Assembly: GCA_025758065.1 (NCBI GenBank)
Contig: CP107199.1
Coordinates: 1,859,501 to 1,923,500 of the forward strand
Origin: Lachnospiraceae bacterium
GTDB taxonomy: Bacteria > Bacillota > Clostridia > Lachnospirales > Lachnospiraceae
Direction of reading: 5' to 3'
Length of the DNA stretch: 64,000 bases
A program made the translations under genes and the position numbers. This document shows positions 32,965-41,687 of the stretch, one piece after another (position 1 is the stretch's first letter; every line of letters begins with the position of its first letter). The notes under the pieces are model-generated. The model had not been told where the DNA came from, ran no database searches, and worked only from the letters and a program-made list of their open reading frames with translations.

Positions 32965-33174
32965 ATGATGATACCAGGGTCAAAAGGTCATAAATCCGTT
33001 GCAAGCTTGCTTGCAGGAGGATTTATGACCTTGGGACCCGCCAAAAACATGAGTAAGGAGCCATTTTTTGAAGAAAAATGAGCGGATTACGAATGTTTTT
33101 AGAATTGCGGGAGTGCAAAGCACGTAGCAATTCGGTATCAGAGGGGTCAAAATACCTTTTGACCCCAACATCAT
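32965..33174. repeat. Palindromic unit 1 (family B, 210 bp)
   Basis: Ends ATGATG...CATCAT. Contains four stem-loops in order: 32977-33039 (AAGGTCATAAATCC-type stem), 33043-33100 (AAAAACAT/ATGTTTTT with an inner stem), 33102-33133 (GAATTGC/GCAATTC with inner GTGC/GCAC), and 33143-33166 (GGGGTCAAAA/TTTTGACCCC). It abuts unit 2 exactly. A 61-base part recurs at 10223-10283. Confidence 0.85.
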
Positions 33175-33390
33175 ATGATGTAAGTGTCAAAAGTATAAAT
33201 TGCGTTTGTACTCGCACAAATAAGCAATTTATACTTATTGACACGCCGAACACCGAAAACGAAATAAAATGGTGTGAACACGTCATTTTATGGGAGTTTG
33301 AGGTGTTCGAGGATTGCGGGAATTGCATAGCAATGGAGCAATCCGGTTACATCAGTGAGTGGCAAAATTTACTTTTGACACTCACATCAT
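33175..33390. repeat. Palindromic unit 2 (family B, 216 bp)
   Basis: Same boundaries (ATGATG...CATCAT) and same order of four stem-loops as unit 1: 33184-33244, 33247-33309 (CGAACACC/GGTGTTCG, inner ATAAAATG/CATTTTAT), 33311-33344 (GGATTGC/GCAATCC, inner ATTGC/GCAAT) and 33355-33385 (GTGAGTG.../...CACTCAC). Stem sequences differ from unit 1 on both sides so that pairing is kept. The right end is five bases from the stop codon of the ABC ATPase gene. Confidence 0.85.
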
Positions 33391-33395
33391 CAATA

Positions 33396-34028
33396 TTACA
33401 ATGTGATCAATATGCCTTTAAGCAATTCTACATCCTCTTTCTGGTGGGTGGAGATCAGTAGAAAACGGTTGTTTCTGTATTCCTGTAAAAATCTTATAAC
33501 ATCTATCTTCGTTTCTTCATCCAGCCCCGTAAATGGTTCATCTAATAAAAGCATATCGGATTTAGTAAGAAGTGCCCGTAAAATCGCAGTCCGTCGTTTC
33601 ATACCCCCGCTTAAGGTAGATACCGGCCGGTTTAAACATTCTTCCGGCAGTAGACGGCACATAGTGGTGCGGATCTCTTCCATGGAAAACTCAGAAGATT
33701 TTCCTTTTTGCACCATCATCACATTTTCTAAAGGTGAAAATGTGGGGCAGAGCCGGTCTTCCTGGAAAACAGTGGAAATACGCAGAGGCCGGGAAACATC
33801 CCTATCAGAGCCAGAGCCAAAACAGGAACCAGAACTGGCACTCCAGACAATTTCTCCCTCGTCTGCCTTTTCTAACCCCATAAGAATGCGGAATAAAGTG
33901 GTCTTTCCTGTTCCTGAAGGGCTCATCAGGCAGTAAGTCTGATCCCGGTCCAGCGTAAGGTCCACATTTTTCAAAACGGTCAGGGAATCATAAGATTTCC
34001 ACAGGTTTTTAATAATGATCTGTTCCAT
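33396..34028 (-). CDS. ABC transporter ATPase (SsuB/TauB type)
   Basis: 210 residues, short for the family. Walker A SPSGTGKTT (about 38-46), signature LSGGM (about 129), Walker B MLLLDEPFTGLDEE and the H-loop STHQ. It energises the permease encoded upstream; the three genes form a nitrate/sulfonate/taurine-class importer. The gene starts one base after the permease stop. The substrate is not evident; a neighbouring corrinoid gene may be incidental. Confidence 0.9.
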   Translation of the reverse strand: MEQIIIKNLWKSYDSLTVLKNVDLTLDRDQTYCLMSPSGTGKTTLFRILMGLEKADEGEIVWSASSGSCFGSGSDRDVSRPLRISTVFQEDRLCPTFSPLENVMMVQKGKSSEFSMEEIRTTMCRLLPEECLNRPVSTLSGGMKRRTAILRALLTKSDMLLLDEPFTGLDEETKIDVIRFLQEYRNNRFLLISTHQKEDVELLKGILITL

Positions 34029-34029
34029 A

Positions 34030-34773
34030 TCAGTGCCGTACTTTCTTTAATAATGTTAGGAAAACTAATTCAAAAACTGCGCTTATAAGGATAATAGAAA
34101 AGGTCCAGGCAAAAAGCCCGGAAGTATCCAGATACAGTTTTGTATAGTATAGCTGTTCCCCAATGGAAGCTTTAGGGATACCGATGACTTCTGCTGCAAC
34201 TCCTGATTTCCAGCTCATTCCCAAGGCAGTCCGGCAGCTGCTTATCAGATATGGGTGGACAGCCGGGACAAAGAGAAAGCGTACTTTTTTCAGAAATGGC
34301 ATGGAAAATACCTGGGACATTTCTAAAAGCTTTTTATCCATGTTTTCAAGTCCTGCCAGTGTGGCACCGTAGATCATAGGAACGACCACCAGAAAGGAAA
34401 TAAAAACAGACAGGTTTTCTGATCCGATCCATATCAGTGCCAGAATGACGAAAGAGGCCACTGGTACGCAGCGGATCATCAGCATAGGTGGTTTTAAAAA
34501 TTCTTTTACCAGAGGAAAGGCCCACCCAAGGCTTCCAAGAAGGATACCAAGGAAAAAAGCACTTAAAAAGCCTGAACAGATACGAAAGGCAGAGTGGAGC
34601 AGACTTAGCCAGAAATCCCCATCTTTTAACAGGCCGGCAAGTGTCACTGCCATGTTAACAGGTCCGGCAAAAATCACATTGTTATGGATAAAAAGATCTG
34701 CCAGCTGCCAGATCCCGATCCAGATTAGCCAGCAGATCCAGTTTTTTCCATATTTTTTCATCATATTTTTCAT
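34030..34773 (-). CDS. ABC transporter permease (SsuC/TauC type)
   Basis: 247 residues with about six membrane helices. The EAA-type loop is LLEMSQVFSMPFLKKVRFLFVPAVHPY (about 150-176), and the GMSWKSGVAAEVIG segment after it is characteristic of SsuC/TauC permeases. It forms the channel homodimer. It lies 24 bases after the binding-protein gene. Confidence 0.9.
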   Translation of the reverse strand: MKNMMKKYGKNWICWLIWIGIWQLADLFIHNNVIFAGPVNMAVTLAGLLKDGDFWLSLLHSAFRICSGFLSAFFLGILLGSLGWAFPLVKEFLKPPMLMIRCVPVASFVILALIWIGSENLSVFISFLVVVPMIYGATLAGLENMDKKLLEMSQVFSMPFLKKVRFLFVPAVHPYLISSCRTALGMSWKSGVAAEVIGIPKASIGEQLYYTKLYLDTSGLFAWTFSIILISAVFELVFLTLLKKVRH

Positions 34774-34797
34774 TATGGAAAGGATCCTGTAAGTTAT

Positions 34798-35916
34798 TTA
34801 TGGAAGATAGTAGAAGTCATCAGCAGGTAACTGTCCACCTACAGATTTTGCATCAGCAGCTTCCAGTACAGATAAATAGCCTGAAAGAGCAGACTTCATC
34901 TCATCCCCAGTAATGCATACAATGTTGCAGGCCGGCATAGCCTTTTTCGCAACTGGTGCTTTTTCAACGATGCCCAGTGCAGCTACCATTTCAGCAGCCT
35001 CATCCAGATGTTCGCTGGTATAGGCAGCAGATACTTTGTGGTCTTCTATAAACAGCTTTACTGCATCTTCATGTTCTTTTAAGAAGTCACTGCGTACAAT
35101 AGTAACGCCTGTTACTAACTGGCTTCCATTTTCCTTATTTAAAAGGTTCCACTGTTCAGTCAGGTCAAGAACTGGCTTTAAAGCTTCGTTCTGGATGCAG
35201 GCTGCAGTTGCAAAAGGCTGGGGAAGGACACCTACAGCAGATGGATCTTCTTTTAATACAGAAGCAACTTCCGCAGCTTCAGACTTAAATTCCAGAGTAA
35301 CATCCTCATCTGTAAGGCCATTTTCAGAAAGGAGATAGTTCATTACATATTCCGGGGTAGTACCTTTTCCGGTCATGTAAAGGGTCTTTCCCTTCAGGTC
35401 TTCCATGGAGGAAATGGAGTCATCAGAAGCAACTACATAGAGAACACCAAGCGTATTGATATCGATCACATTTACATTGCCCTGGGTCTTTGTATACAGG
35501 ATGCTTGCAACATTGGCAGGTACTAAAACAATATCCAGATCGCCGTTTGCAACAGAACCAACCAGTTCATCGGCTTTTCCAGCCATGGTAAAGGTGTAGT
35601 CATTTTCTGTTTCGCCCTTTTTGGCACGGTCCATCAGCTGGGCCAGTCCCATAGAGGTAGGTCCCTTTAAAGAGCCGACACGGACAGAAGTATTGTCGCT
35701 GTTTTTGGAAGAGTCGGTGGATTGGTCAGCAGTTTCCTGGGAACTTTCTGCTTCGTCAGAGCTTTTTGCTGTTGTTTCAGCAGCGGTTTGTAAAGCAGCT
35801 GTCGTAGAGGCAGCTGTCCCAGTAGAAGCAGTCTGTTTGTCAGCGTTATCTGCGCATCCGCTTAAAACAAAAGCGCCTGCAAGGGCCATAGCCAGAAGTT
35901 TCATGGATTTTTTCAT
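34798..35916 (-). CDS. ABC transporter solute-binding lipoprotein (SsuA/NMT1-like)
   Basis: 372 residues. Signal peptide with lipobox LSGC (Cys20), a Thr/Ser/Ala-rich linker of about 60 residues, then a type-2 binding fold (SLKGPTSMGLAQLMDRA..., LKGKTLYMTGKGTTPEYVMNYLLSENGL). The last motif is typical of TauA/SsuA/ThiY-class proteins. First gene of the importer operon; AGGAGG lies upstream. Ligand unknown. Confidence 0.9.
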   Translation of the reverse strand: MKKSMKLLAMALAGAFVLSGCADNADKQTASTGTAASTTAALQTAAETTAKSSDEAESSQETADQSTDSSKNSDNTSVRVGSLKGPTSMGLAQLMDRAKKGETENDYTFTMAGKADELVGSVANGDLDIVLVPANVASILYTKTQGNVNVIDINTLGVLYVVASDDSISSMEDLKGKTLYMTGKGTTPEYVMNYLLSENGLTDEDVTLEFKSEAAEVASVLKEDPSAVGVLPQPFATAACIQNEALKPVLDLTEQWNLLNKENGSQLVTGVTIVRSDFLKEHEDAVKLFIEDHKVSAAYTSEHLDEAAEMVAALGIVEKAPVAKKAMPACNIVCITGDEMKSALSGYLSVLEAADAKSVGGQLPADDFYYLP

Positions 35917-35983
35917 AATGTATTTTCCTCCTGAAAATGATAATGTCTTCTTAAAAATAAGAAAACATTCATAATAACAGGAC

Positions 35984-36015
35984 TATCTTACCATAAAAAT
36001 CCCTTGCTGTGGTAG
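35984..36015. promoter_or_regulatory. Possible operator hairpin in the divergent region
   Basis: ATCTTACCA and TGGTAGAT form an imperfect dyad between the divergent importer and cobI genes. It may be a binding site for an unknown regulator; no riboswitch is recognised. Confidence 0.3.
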
Positions 36016-36089
36016 ATAAGTGCTGTTAAAATAGTTCTATTGATAAAAATAAAAGAAGATTGGAAAAAATAAAAGGAAATTGGGAAAAA

Positions 36090-36788
36090 ATGGGAAAATT
36101 ATACGGGATCGGAGTAGGACCGGGGGATCCGGAACTGCTTACACTGAAAGCATATAAAATATTACAGAAAGCAGATGTAATCTTTTGTCCGGAAAAGAAA
36201 AAAGGGGCGGGAAGCTTTGCTTTCGATATTATAAAAGAACACATAAAAGACAGTAAAGCCCGGATCGTAGATCTGGAATATCCCATGCATTATCATGGGG
36301 ATGAATTAAAAAAAATGTGGCAGGAAAATGGCCGCATTATCTCTGAATATTTAAAAGGTGAGAAAACAGGTGCATTTATCACACTGGGAGATCCTTCTGT
36401 ATACAGCACATTTATGTACACCCTTCCTTATATAGAAGCTTTTGGCACAGAGATAGAAGTGATCCCCGGGATCCCGTCTTTCTGTGCAGCAGCAGCTATT
36501 TCCAGAATGCCTCTTACAGCCTGGGACGAGGACCTGCTTGTGGCACCGGTACGGAAAAACAGCCCGGAAGACCTGACAAAGCTTCTTAAAGAACATGACA
36601 ATGTAGTATTTATGAAGCCTTCTTCTGATAAGGAAGCTCTCTTAACAGCCATCAAAGAAAGCGGACGGGAGAATTCCTTTGTACTGGTGGAAAAGGCGGG
36701 AACAAAGGAGCAGCGCCTGATCTGTGATTATAATGAATTAAAGGAAAATGACATTCCTTATCTGTCTTTGATGATACTTAAGGGTTAG
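36090..36788 (+). CDS. cobI: Precorrin-2 / cobalt-factor II C20-methyltransferase
   Basis: 232 residues, normal length. SAM-binding tetrapyrrole methylase: GIGVGPGDPELLTLKA at the N-terminus (about 5-20), LGDPSVYSTFMY (about 90) and PGIPSFCAAAA (about 125). It methylates C20 of precorrin-2 or its cobalt form in cobalamin synthesis. ATG 36090 starts the family domain; an upstream TTG (36060) lacks support. No other corrin gene is in the window. Its end overlaps the convergent AraC gene by 11 bases. Confidence 0.9.
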   Translation: MGKLYGIGVGPGDPELLTLKAYKILQKADVIFCPEKKKGAGSFAFDIIKEHIKDSKARIVDLEYPMHYHGDELKKMWQENGRIISEYLKGEKTGAFITLGDPSVYSTFMYTLPYIEAFGTEIEVIPGIPSFCAAAAISRMPLTAWDEDLLVAPVRKNSPEDLTKLLKEHDNVVFMKPSSDKEALLTAIKESGRENSFVLVEKAGTKEQRLICDYNELKENDIPYLSLMILKG

Positions 36789-37626
36789 AAGCAGTAAGCT
36801 GCATTTTTCTGCGGTATTCTCCGGGAAGACAGTCATAGCGTTTAAAAAAAGATTTTGCAAAAGCACGGCTGTTTGGAAATCCATTATTAATGGCAATATC
36901 ATTTAAACTGCGGTCAGTGTGGAGCATTTCGCGGAAAGCATATTCTGTGCGCAGGTTTAAAAGATAGGTTTTGTAGCTGATCCCTGCATATAGACGGAAC
37001 ATACGTGACAAATAATTGGGGGAAAATCCAAAGGTTTCAGCGACACTTTCCAGGGTAATAGGCTGGTTATAATGCTTCTTCATATAAGAGGTGATCCTGG
37101 AGAGACGGTCTAGGTGCCGTTTTTGCCGTAAGGTTCCCTCATCTGCTTCTGTTTTCATAAAATTAGTGGTCATTTGGTATAAAAGTTCGTAGAAAAGGCT
37201 TTGCATCTTTAAAAGATAAGTCTTTTCTTTTTTTGTATACACATGATACATTTGTTCAATAAGAATGGCCAGAGTACGGTTTTTCTCCTGGGACTGGCTT
37301 ATAAATACAGCATAGTCCTCTTTTCCCATATAAGGGGCAAAATAGGAAGCCGGGATCTGGAGAACAAGAGTCAGATTTGGCTTTGGTGCCTCAATGGAGT
37401 GGATCTCATTGGAATTGACGATGATCAGTTCCCCGGCACTTAAAGGCTGGGAATGATTATTAATATAAAATCTCAGTTCTCCTTCCAGGACCAGGAATAT
37501 CTCTACAGACTGGTGCCAGTGGTTAGCGCGGCGGTAATTGCCGTTTTTTCCTTCAAAAATAAAAAATTTGCAGGGAAGATCTTCGTTTGGCACGACCATT
37601 TCATAAGTAAAATCTTTAAGAGCCAT
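36778..37626 (-). CDS. AraC family regulator with cupin domain
   Basis: 282 residues. N-terminal cupin sensor domain (HWHQSVEIFLVLEGEL, about 36-51), C-terminal AraC double HTH (about 180-278: ITLESVAETFGFSPNYLSRMFRLYAG; NGFPNSRAFAKSFFKRYDCLPGEYR). AGGAGG precedes the ATG. Divergent from the xylulokinase operon, which it probably activates in response to a sugar. Confidence 0.9.
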   Translation of the reverse strand: MALKDFTYEMVVPNEDLPCKFFIFEGKNGNYRRANHWHQSVEIFLVLEGELRFYINNHSQPLSAGELIIVNSNEIHSIEAPKPNLTLVLQIPASYFAPYMGKEDYAVFISQSQEKNRTLAILIEQMYHVYTKKEKTYLLKMQSLFYELLYQMTTNFMKTEADEGTLRQKRHLDRLSRITSYMKKHYNQPITLESVAETFGFSPNYLSRMFRLYAGISYKTYLLNLRTEYAFREMLHTDRSLNDIAINNGFPNSRAFAKSFFKRYDCLPGEYRRKMQLTASNP

Positions 37627-37791
37627 TGGGCAGTCCTCCTTTTACAGATAAAATATACCATATAATGATAAAATATAAAAGGATAAGAAAGTGACATTAT
37701 AAGGATAAGAATTGCTCTGGAATGATAGTTTAGGATAAGTTATAATCATTTTAGAATATAGTTGGCTTAGAGAAGGGAGAATCGGGGGATC

Positions 37792-39318
37792 ATGAATTAT
37801 CTCTTGGGAATTGATGTGGGGACTTCCGCAACAAAGACAGTGCTGTTTGATGAAAATGGAAGAGTGACCGCCTCTGCTTCACAGGAATATCCGTTGTATC
37901 AGCCAGAGAACGGATGGGCAGAGCAGAGGCCTGAGGACTGGGCAGATGCAGTTCTTAATACTATAAAAGAAGTTATTTCCCAGTCAGGCGCAGGCAAAGA
38001 TGACGTAAAGGGGATCGGTATTTCCGGACAGATGCATGGTCTGGTCATGTTAGATGAGATGGGAGAAGTGATCCGTCCATCTATTATATGGTGCGACCAG
38101 AGGACCGGAGCAGAGGTAGAGGACATGTTAAAGATCATGCCCAGGGAAGAATGGATCCGGATTACTGCAAATCCGCCGCTGACCGGCTGGACTGCTGCAA
38201 AGATCCTCTGGGTACGGAAGAATGAGCCGGAAAATTATAACCGCTGCCGTCATATTTTACTGCCCAAGGATTATATCCGTTACATATTGACAGGTGTATT
38301 TGCCACAGAAGTTTCTGATGCAAGCGGTATGCAGCTTTTAGATGTTCCGGGCCGCTGCTGGTCAGATGAAGTGCTGAAAGCATTAAACATTGATAAGGAT
38401 CTTTTAGGAAAGGTATATGAATCCTGTGAAGCAACAGGGACATTGCTTGCAGATGTGGCAAAAAGGACAGGTCTTTCTGAAAAATGTATGGTAGCAGGCG
38501 GTGCCGGTGACAACGCAGCAGCAGCAGTGGGAACCGGTGTTGTAAAAGACGGGACTGCCTTTACAACCATTGGTACCTCAGGTGTTGTATTTGCCCATAC
38601 CAGCAAGCCTGCCATTGATCCAAAGGGAAGGATCCATACCTGTTGTTGCGCAGTACCAGGTGCATGGCATATGATGGGCGTGACCCAGGCAGCAGGTCTT
38701 TCTTTAAAATGGTTCAAGGATCAGTTCTGCCAGGATCTGGTAAAAGAGGCAGAGGAAAAGGGCGCAGATGTATATGACCAGATCAATAAAGATGTGGCAG
38801 CTGTAGCACCGGGAAGCAACCGTCTGTTGTATCTTCCTTATTTAATGGGAGAAAGGACTCCTCACCTTGATCCGGACTGCAGAGGCGTATTTTTCGGACT
38901 GTCTGCTATCCATACAAGAAAGCATCTGCTGCGGGCCATCATGGAAGGTGTTGCATATTCTCTCTGTGACTGCAATGAGATACTTAAGGAAATGGGGATC
39001 CGGGTAGACTGTATGAAAGCCTGCGGAGGCGGTGGAAAAAGCCCGGTATGGCGTCAGATGTTAGCAGATCTGTACAACTGTTCTGTGGAACGTGTAGTGC
39101 AGGATGAAGGCCCGGCATTGGGAGCTGCCATTTTAGCAGGTGTTGCCTGCGGTATTTATGAAAGTGTGGAAAAGGCATGTGACCAGCTGATCACATCCAG
39201 GGACAGCACAGACCCAAAGGCAGAAGAAGTGGCTGTTTATGAAAAATATCACAGACTGTACCAGAAAGTGTATACAAGTCTGAAAAATGATTATAAGGAG
39301 CTGGCAGAATTATCATGA
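37792..39318 (+). CDS. xylB: Xylulokinase (FGGY family)
   Basis: 508 residues, normal length. FGGY kinase: N-terminal phosphate loop GIDVGTSATKT, the xylulokinase-type GISGQMHGLV, IIWCDQRTGAEV, GAGDNAAAAVGTG in the second domain and CGGGGKSPVWRQM at the adenosine site. It phosphorylates D-xylulose, or a related ketose, to enter the pentose phosphate pathway. Its stop overlaps the next start by four bases. The isomerase two genes on is of the fucose/arabinose type, so the true substrate may differ from xylose. Confidence 0.9.
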   Translation: MNYLLGIDVGTSATKTVLFDENGRVTASASQEYPLYQPENGWAEQRPEDWADAVLNTIKEVISQSGAGKDDVKGIGISGQMHGLVMLDEMGEVIRPSIIWCDQRTGAEVEDMLKIMPREEWIRITANPPLTGWTAAKILWVRKNEPENYNRCRHILLPKDYIRYILTGVFATEVSDASGMQLLDVPGRCWSDEVLKALNIDKDLLGKVYESCEATGTLLADVAKRTGLSEKCMVAGGAGDNAAAAVGTGVVKDGTAFTTIGTSGVVFAHTSKPAIDPKGRIHTCCCAVPGAWHMMGVTQAAGLSLKWFKDQFCQDLVKEAEEKGADVYDQINKDVAAVAPGSNRLLYLPYLMGERTPHLDPDCRGVFFGLSAIHTRKHLLRAIMEGVAYSLCDCNEILKEMGIRVDCMKACGGGGKSPVWRQMLADLYNCSVERVVQDEGPALGAAILAGVACGIYESVEKACDQLITSRDSTDPKAEEVAVYEKYHRLYQKVYTSLKNDYKELAELS

Positions 39319-39938
39319 TCAAACAGATAAGTGTAATGGATACGGAATTTAAAAAGTACGGCAAGGTCATCGAAGGCTATGACCTGAAAGAAATTTTACA
39401 GAAAATGGAAGAAACCCCATGTCCGGATGATGTGGTGTATGTGGCTTCCGTAAAGGAACTGGAAGAGTTAAAGATCGCAGAAGAACTGGCAGACGGGGTT
39501 TACGGTCAGATGCCTGTCCAGATCGGTTACTGTAACGGACATAACCGCAGATTAAATGCACTGGAATATCACAGGGATTCAGAGATTAATATTGCAGTCA
39601 CGGATATGGTACTGTTTTTGGCCAAAGAAGAGGAAATAGAAGATGATCATACATTGGATACATCTAAGGTAAAAGCATTTTTTGTTCCGGCAGGTATTAT
39701 GATCGAAGTGTATGCAACTACTCTTCATTATGCGCCATGTCAGACCAGTGCTAAAGGTTTCCGCTGCGTAGTGGTCCTTCCAAAGGGGACAAACGGTGAA
39801 TTAAGCCACAGACCGGAAAATAAGAGTGGTGAAGAGAAACTGTTGGCAGCTGTGAATAAATGGCTTATCGGCCATGAAGAAGGCGGACTTCCTGAGGGCA
39901 GTTTTATTGGACTGAAAGGTGAAAATATAGAAGTTTAA
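39315..39938 (+). CDS. DUF4867 family protein
   Basis: 207 residues, cytoplasmic. Fits DUF4867: an N-terminal KKYGKVIEGYD and the central GYCNGHNRRLNALEYHRDSEINIAVTDMVLFLA, with His and Glu residues in a cupin-like arrangement resembling ureidoglycolate-hydrolase folds. No experimental function is known to me. Being translationally coupled to the kinase and next to the isomerase, it may be a sugar epimerase/mutarotase or another accessory step; that is inference. Confidence 0.8.
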   Translation: MIKQISVMDTEFKKYGKVIEGYDLKEILQKMEETPCPDDVVYVASVKELEELKIAEELADGVYGQMPVQIGYCNGHNRRLNALEYHRDSEINIAVTDMVLFLAKEEEIEDDHTLDTSKVKAFFVPAGIMIEVYATTLHYAPCQTSAKGFRCVVVLPKGTNGELSHRPENKSGEEKLLAAVNKWLIGHEEGGLPEGSFIGLKGENIEV

Positions 39939-40035
39939 AAGGCAGAATTACAAAAACATTAGAAAGAGCATAGGGGCATTAAGAGAATAAATAAGGGCTG
40001 TGGTGAAGCAGACCTGTAAATATGGAGGAAAAAAC

Positions 40036-41523
40036 ATGTTTGAGAATATCCCGAAAGTAAAAATTGGCATTGTGGCAGTCAGCCGTGACTGTTTCCCGGA
40101 GTCTTTATCTGTAAACCGCAGAAAAGCCCTGGTAGATGCTTACAAGGCAAAATATGAGGCAGAGGACATTTATGAGTGCCCGGTCTGTATCGTAGAGAGT
40201 GAGATCCATATGGTACAGGCATTAGAAGATATTAAGAAAGAGGGCTGCAATGCTTTAGTTGTTTATCTTGGAAACTTCGGTCCCGAGATCTCTGAAACAT
40301 TACTTGCAAAACACTTTGAAGGGCCAAAGATGTTTGTTGCAGCAGCAGAAGAGACCGGAAATGATCTGGTATCCGGCAGAGGTGATGCATACTGCGGTAT
40401 GTTAAATGCAAGCTATAACCTTCAGCTGCGAAATATCAAGGCTTATATCCCTGAATATCCTGTAGGAACGGCAGCAGAATGTGCAGATATGATCCATGAT
40501 TTCCTGCCAATTGCAAGAACCGTTATTGGTCTGTCGGATCTGAAGATCATCAGCTTTGGCCCAAGACCGTTAAATTTCCTGGCATGCAATGCCCCGATCA
40601 AACAGCTGTATAACCTTGGGGTTGAGATTGAAGAAAACTCAGAGCTGGATCTGTTTGAAGCGTTTAATAAGCATGCAGGTGATCCAAGAATTGCAGAAGT
40701 AGCAGCAGATATGGCAGCAGAGCTGGGAGAAGGAAATAAAAAGCCTGAGATTCTGGCAAAGCTGGCCCAGTATGAGCTTACTTTATCAGACTGGATCCGT
40801 GACCACAGAGGCTGCCGCAAATATGTTGCCATTGCAGGAAAATGCTGGCCTGCATTCCAGACCCAGTTTGGCTTTGTCCCCTGTTATGTAAACAGCCGCC
40901 TGACCGGACGCGGCATTCCAGTGTCCTGTGAAGTAGATATTTATGGTGCATTAAGTGAATTTATCGGAACCTGTATCAGCCAGGATGCAGTAACCCTTTT
41001 AGATATTAACAACTCTGTACCGGAAGACCTTTACAATGAGGATATCAAGGGTAAATTTAACTATGATTTAAAGGAGACTTTCATGGGCTTCCATTGTGGA
41101 AATACCAACTCAGGGAAGCTGGCATTCTGTGAAATGAAGTATCAGTTCATAATGGCCCGTTCTCTTCCGGAAGAAGTTACACAGGGAACTCTGGAAGGTG
41201 ATATCATGCCTGGTGATATTACGTTTTACCGTTTACAGAGTACAGCTGACAACATTCTGCGCGCTTATGTAGCACAGGGCGAGGTACTGCCAGTGGCAAC
41301 CCGGTCATTTGGTTCCATCGGCATCTTTGCAATTCCCCAGATGGGACGTTTCTACCGTCATGTACTGATCGAGAAGGGCTTCCCGCATCACGGTGCAGTT
41401 GCATTCGGTCACTTCGGCAAGAGCCTGTATGAGGTATTTAAGTATATTGGCGTTGATGTAGAAGAGATCGGCTTTAACCAGCCGGCAGGAATGCTTTATA
41501 AGACAGAAAATCCATTTACATAA
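40036..41523 (+). CDS. L-fucose/L-arabinose isomerase family protein
   Basis: 495 residues. The family fold is recognised from the N-terminal KIGIVAVSRDCFPESLSVNRR, the central CWPAFQTQFGFVPCYVNSRL and metal-site segments EVDIYGALSEF and MGFHCGNTNSGKL. It interconverts an aldose and a ketose using a divalent metal. ATG 40036 is used because GGAGG lies eight bases upstream. With xylulokinase and DUF4867 it forms a sugar catabolic operon whose substrate is not determined by sequence. Confidence 0.87.
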   Translation: MFENIPKVKIGIVAVSRDCFPESLSVNRRKALVDAYKAKYEAEDIYECPVCIVESEIHMVQALEDIKKEGCNALVVYLGNFGPEISETLLAKHFEGPKMFVAAAEETGNDLVSGRGDAYCGMLNASYNLQLRNIKAYIPEYPVGTAAECADMIHDFLPIARTVIGLSDLKIISFGPRPLNFLACNAPIKQLYNLGVEIEENSELDLFEAFNKHAGDPRIAEVAADMAAELGEGNKKPEILAKLAQYELTLSDWIRDHRGCRKYVAIAGKCWPAFQTQFGFVPCYVNSRLTGRGIPVSCEVDIYGALSEFIGTCISQDAVTLLDINNSVPEDLYNEDIKGKFNYDLKETFMGFHCGNTNSGKLAFCEMKYQFIMARSLPEEVTQGTLEGDIMPGDITFYRLQSTADNILRAYVAQGEVLPVATRSFGSIGIFAIPQMGRFYRHVLIEKGFPHHGAVAFGHFGKSLYEVFKYIGVDVEEIGFNQPAGMLYKTENPFT

Positions 41524-41553
41524 AAACATATCCGATGTCCGATTTGTGAATTT

Positions 41554-41597
41554 GTCCCCTTTCTGTGGAAGTTTTGCCACAGAAAGGGGACTTTTTT
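41554..41597 (+). terminator. Strong terminator of the sugar operon
   Basis: Perfect 15-base stem GTCCCCTTTCTGTGG (41554-41568) with its complement at 41577-41591, followed by six T. Confidence 0.92.
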
Positions 41598-41616
41598 CGA
41601 TTTACAGGTGCCACAC

Positions 41617-41645
41617 TTGCATCAGAGCCGCTGTTTCGCTATACT
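41617..41645 (+). promoter_or_regulatory. Promoter of the ABC-F gene
   Basis: TTGCAT (41617-41622), 17-base spacer, TATACT (41640-41645). It begins 20 bases after the terminator. Confidence 0.75.
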
Positions 41646-41687
41646 AATATAGCTGTGGATCATTTGCAGGAATATGAGGTTTACATC

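Noticed and set aside
32941..33420. CRISPR array
   Set aside because: The repeats are two long palindromic units without short identical repeats and unique spacers, and no cas gene is present.
33078..33461. 127-codon ORF across the palindromic units
   Set aside because: It runs through stem-loops, and a fragment of the same protein sequence recurs with the repeat at 10.2 kb, so it is repeat sequence and not a gene.
35917..36089. Cobalamin riboswitch ahead of cobI or the importer
   Set aside because: The region is only about 170 bases and lacks the B12-box.
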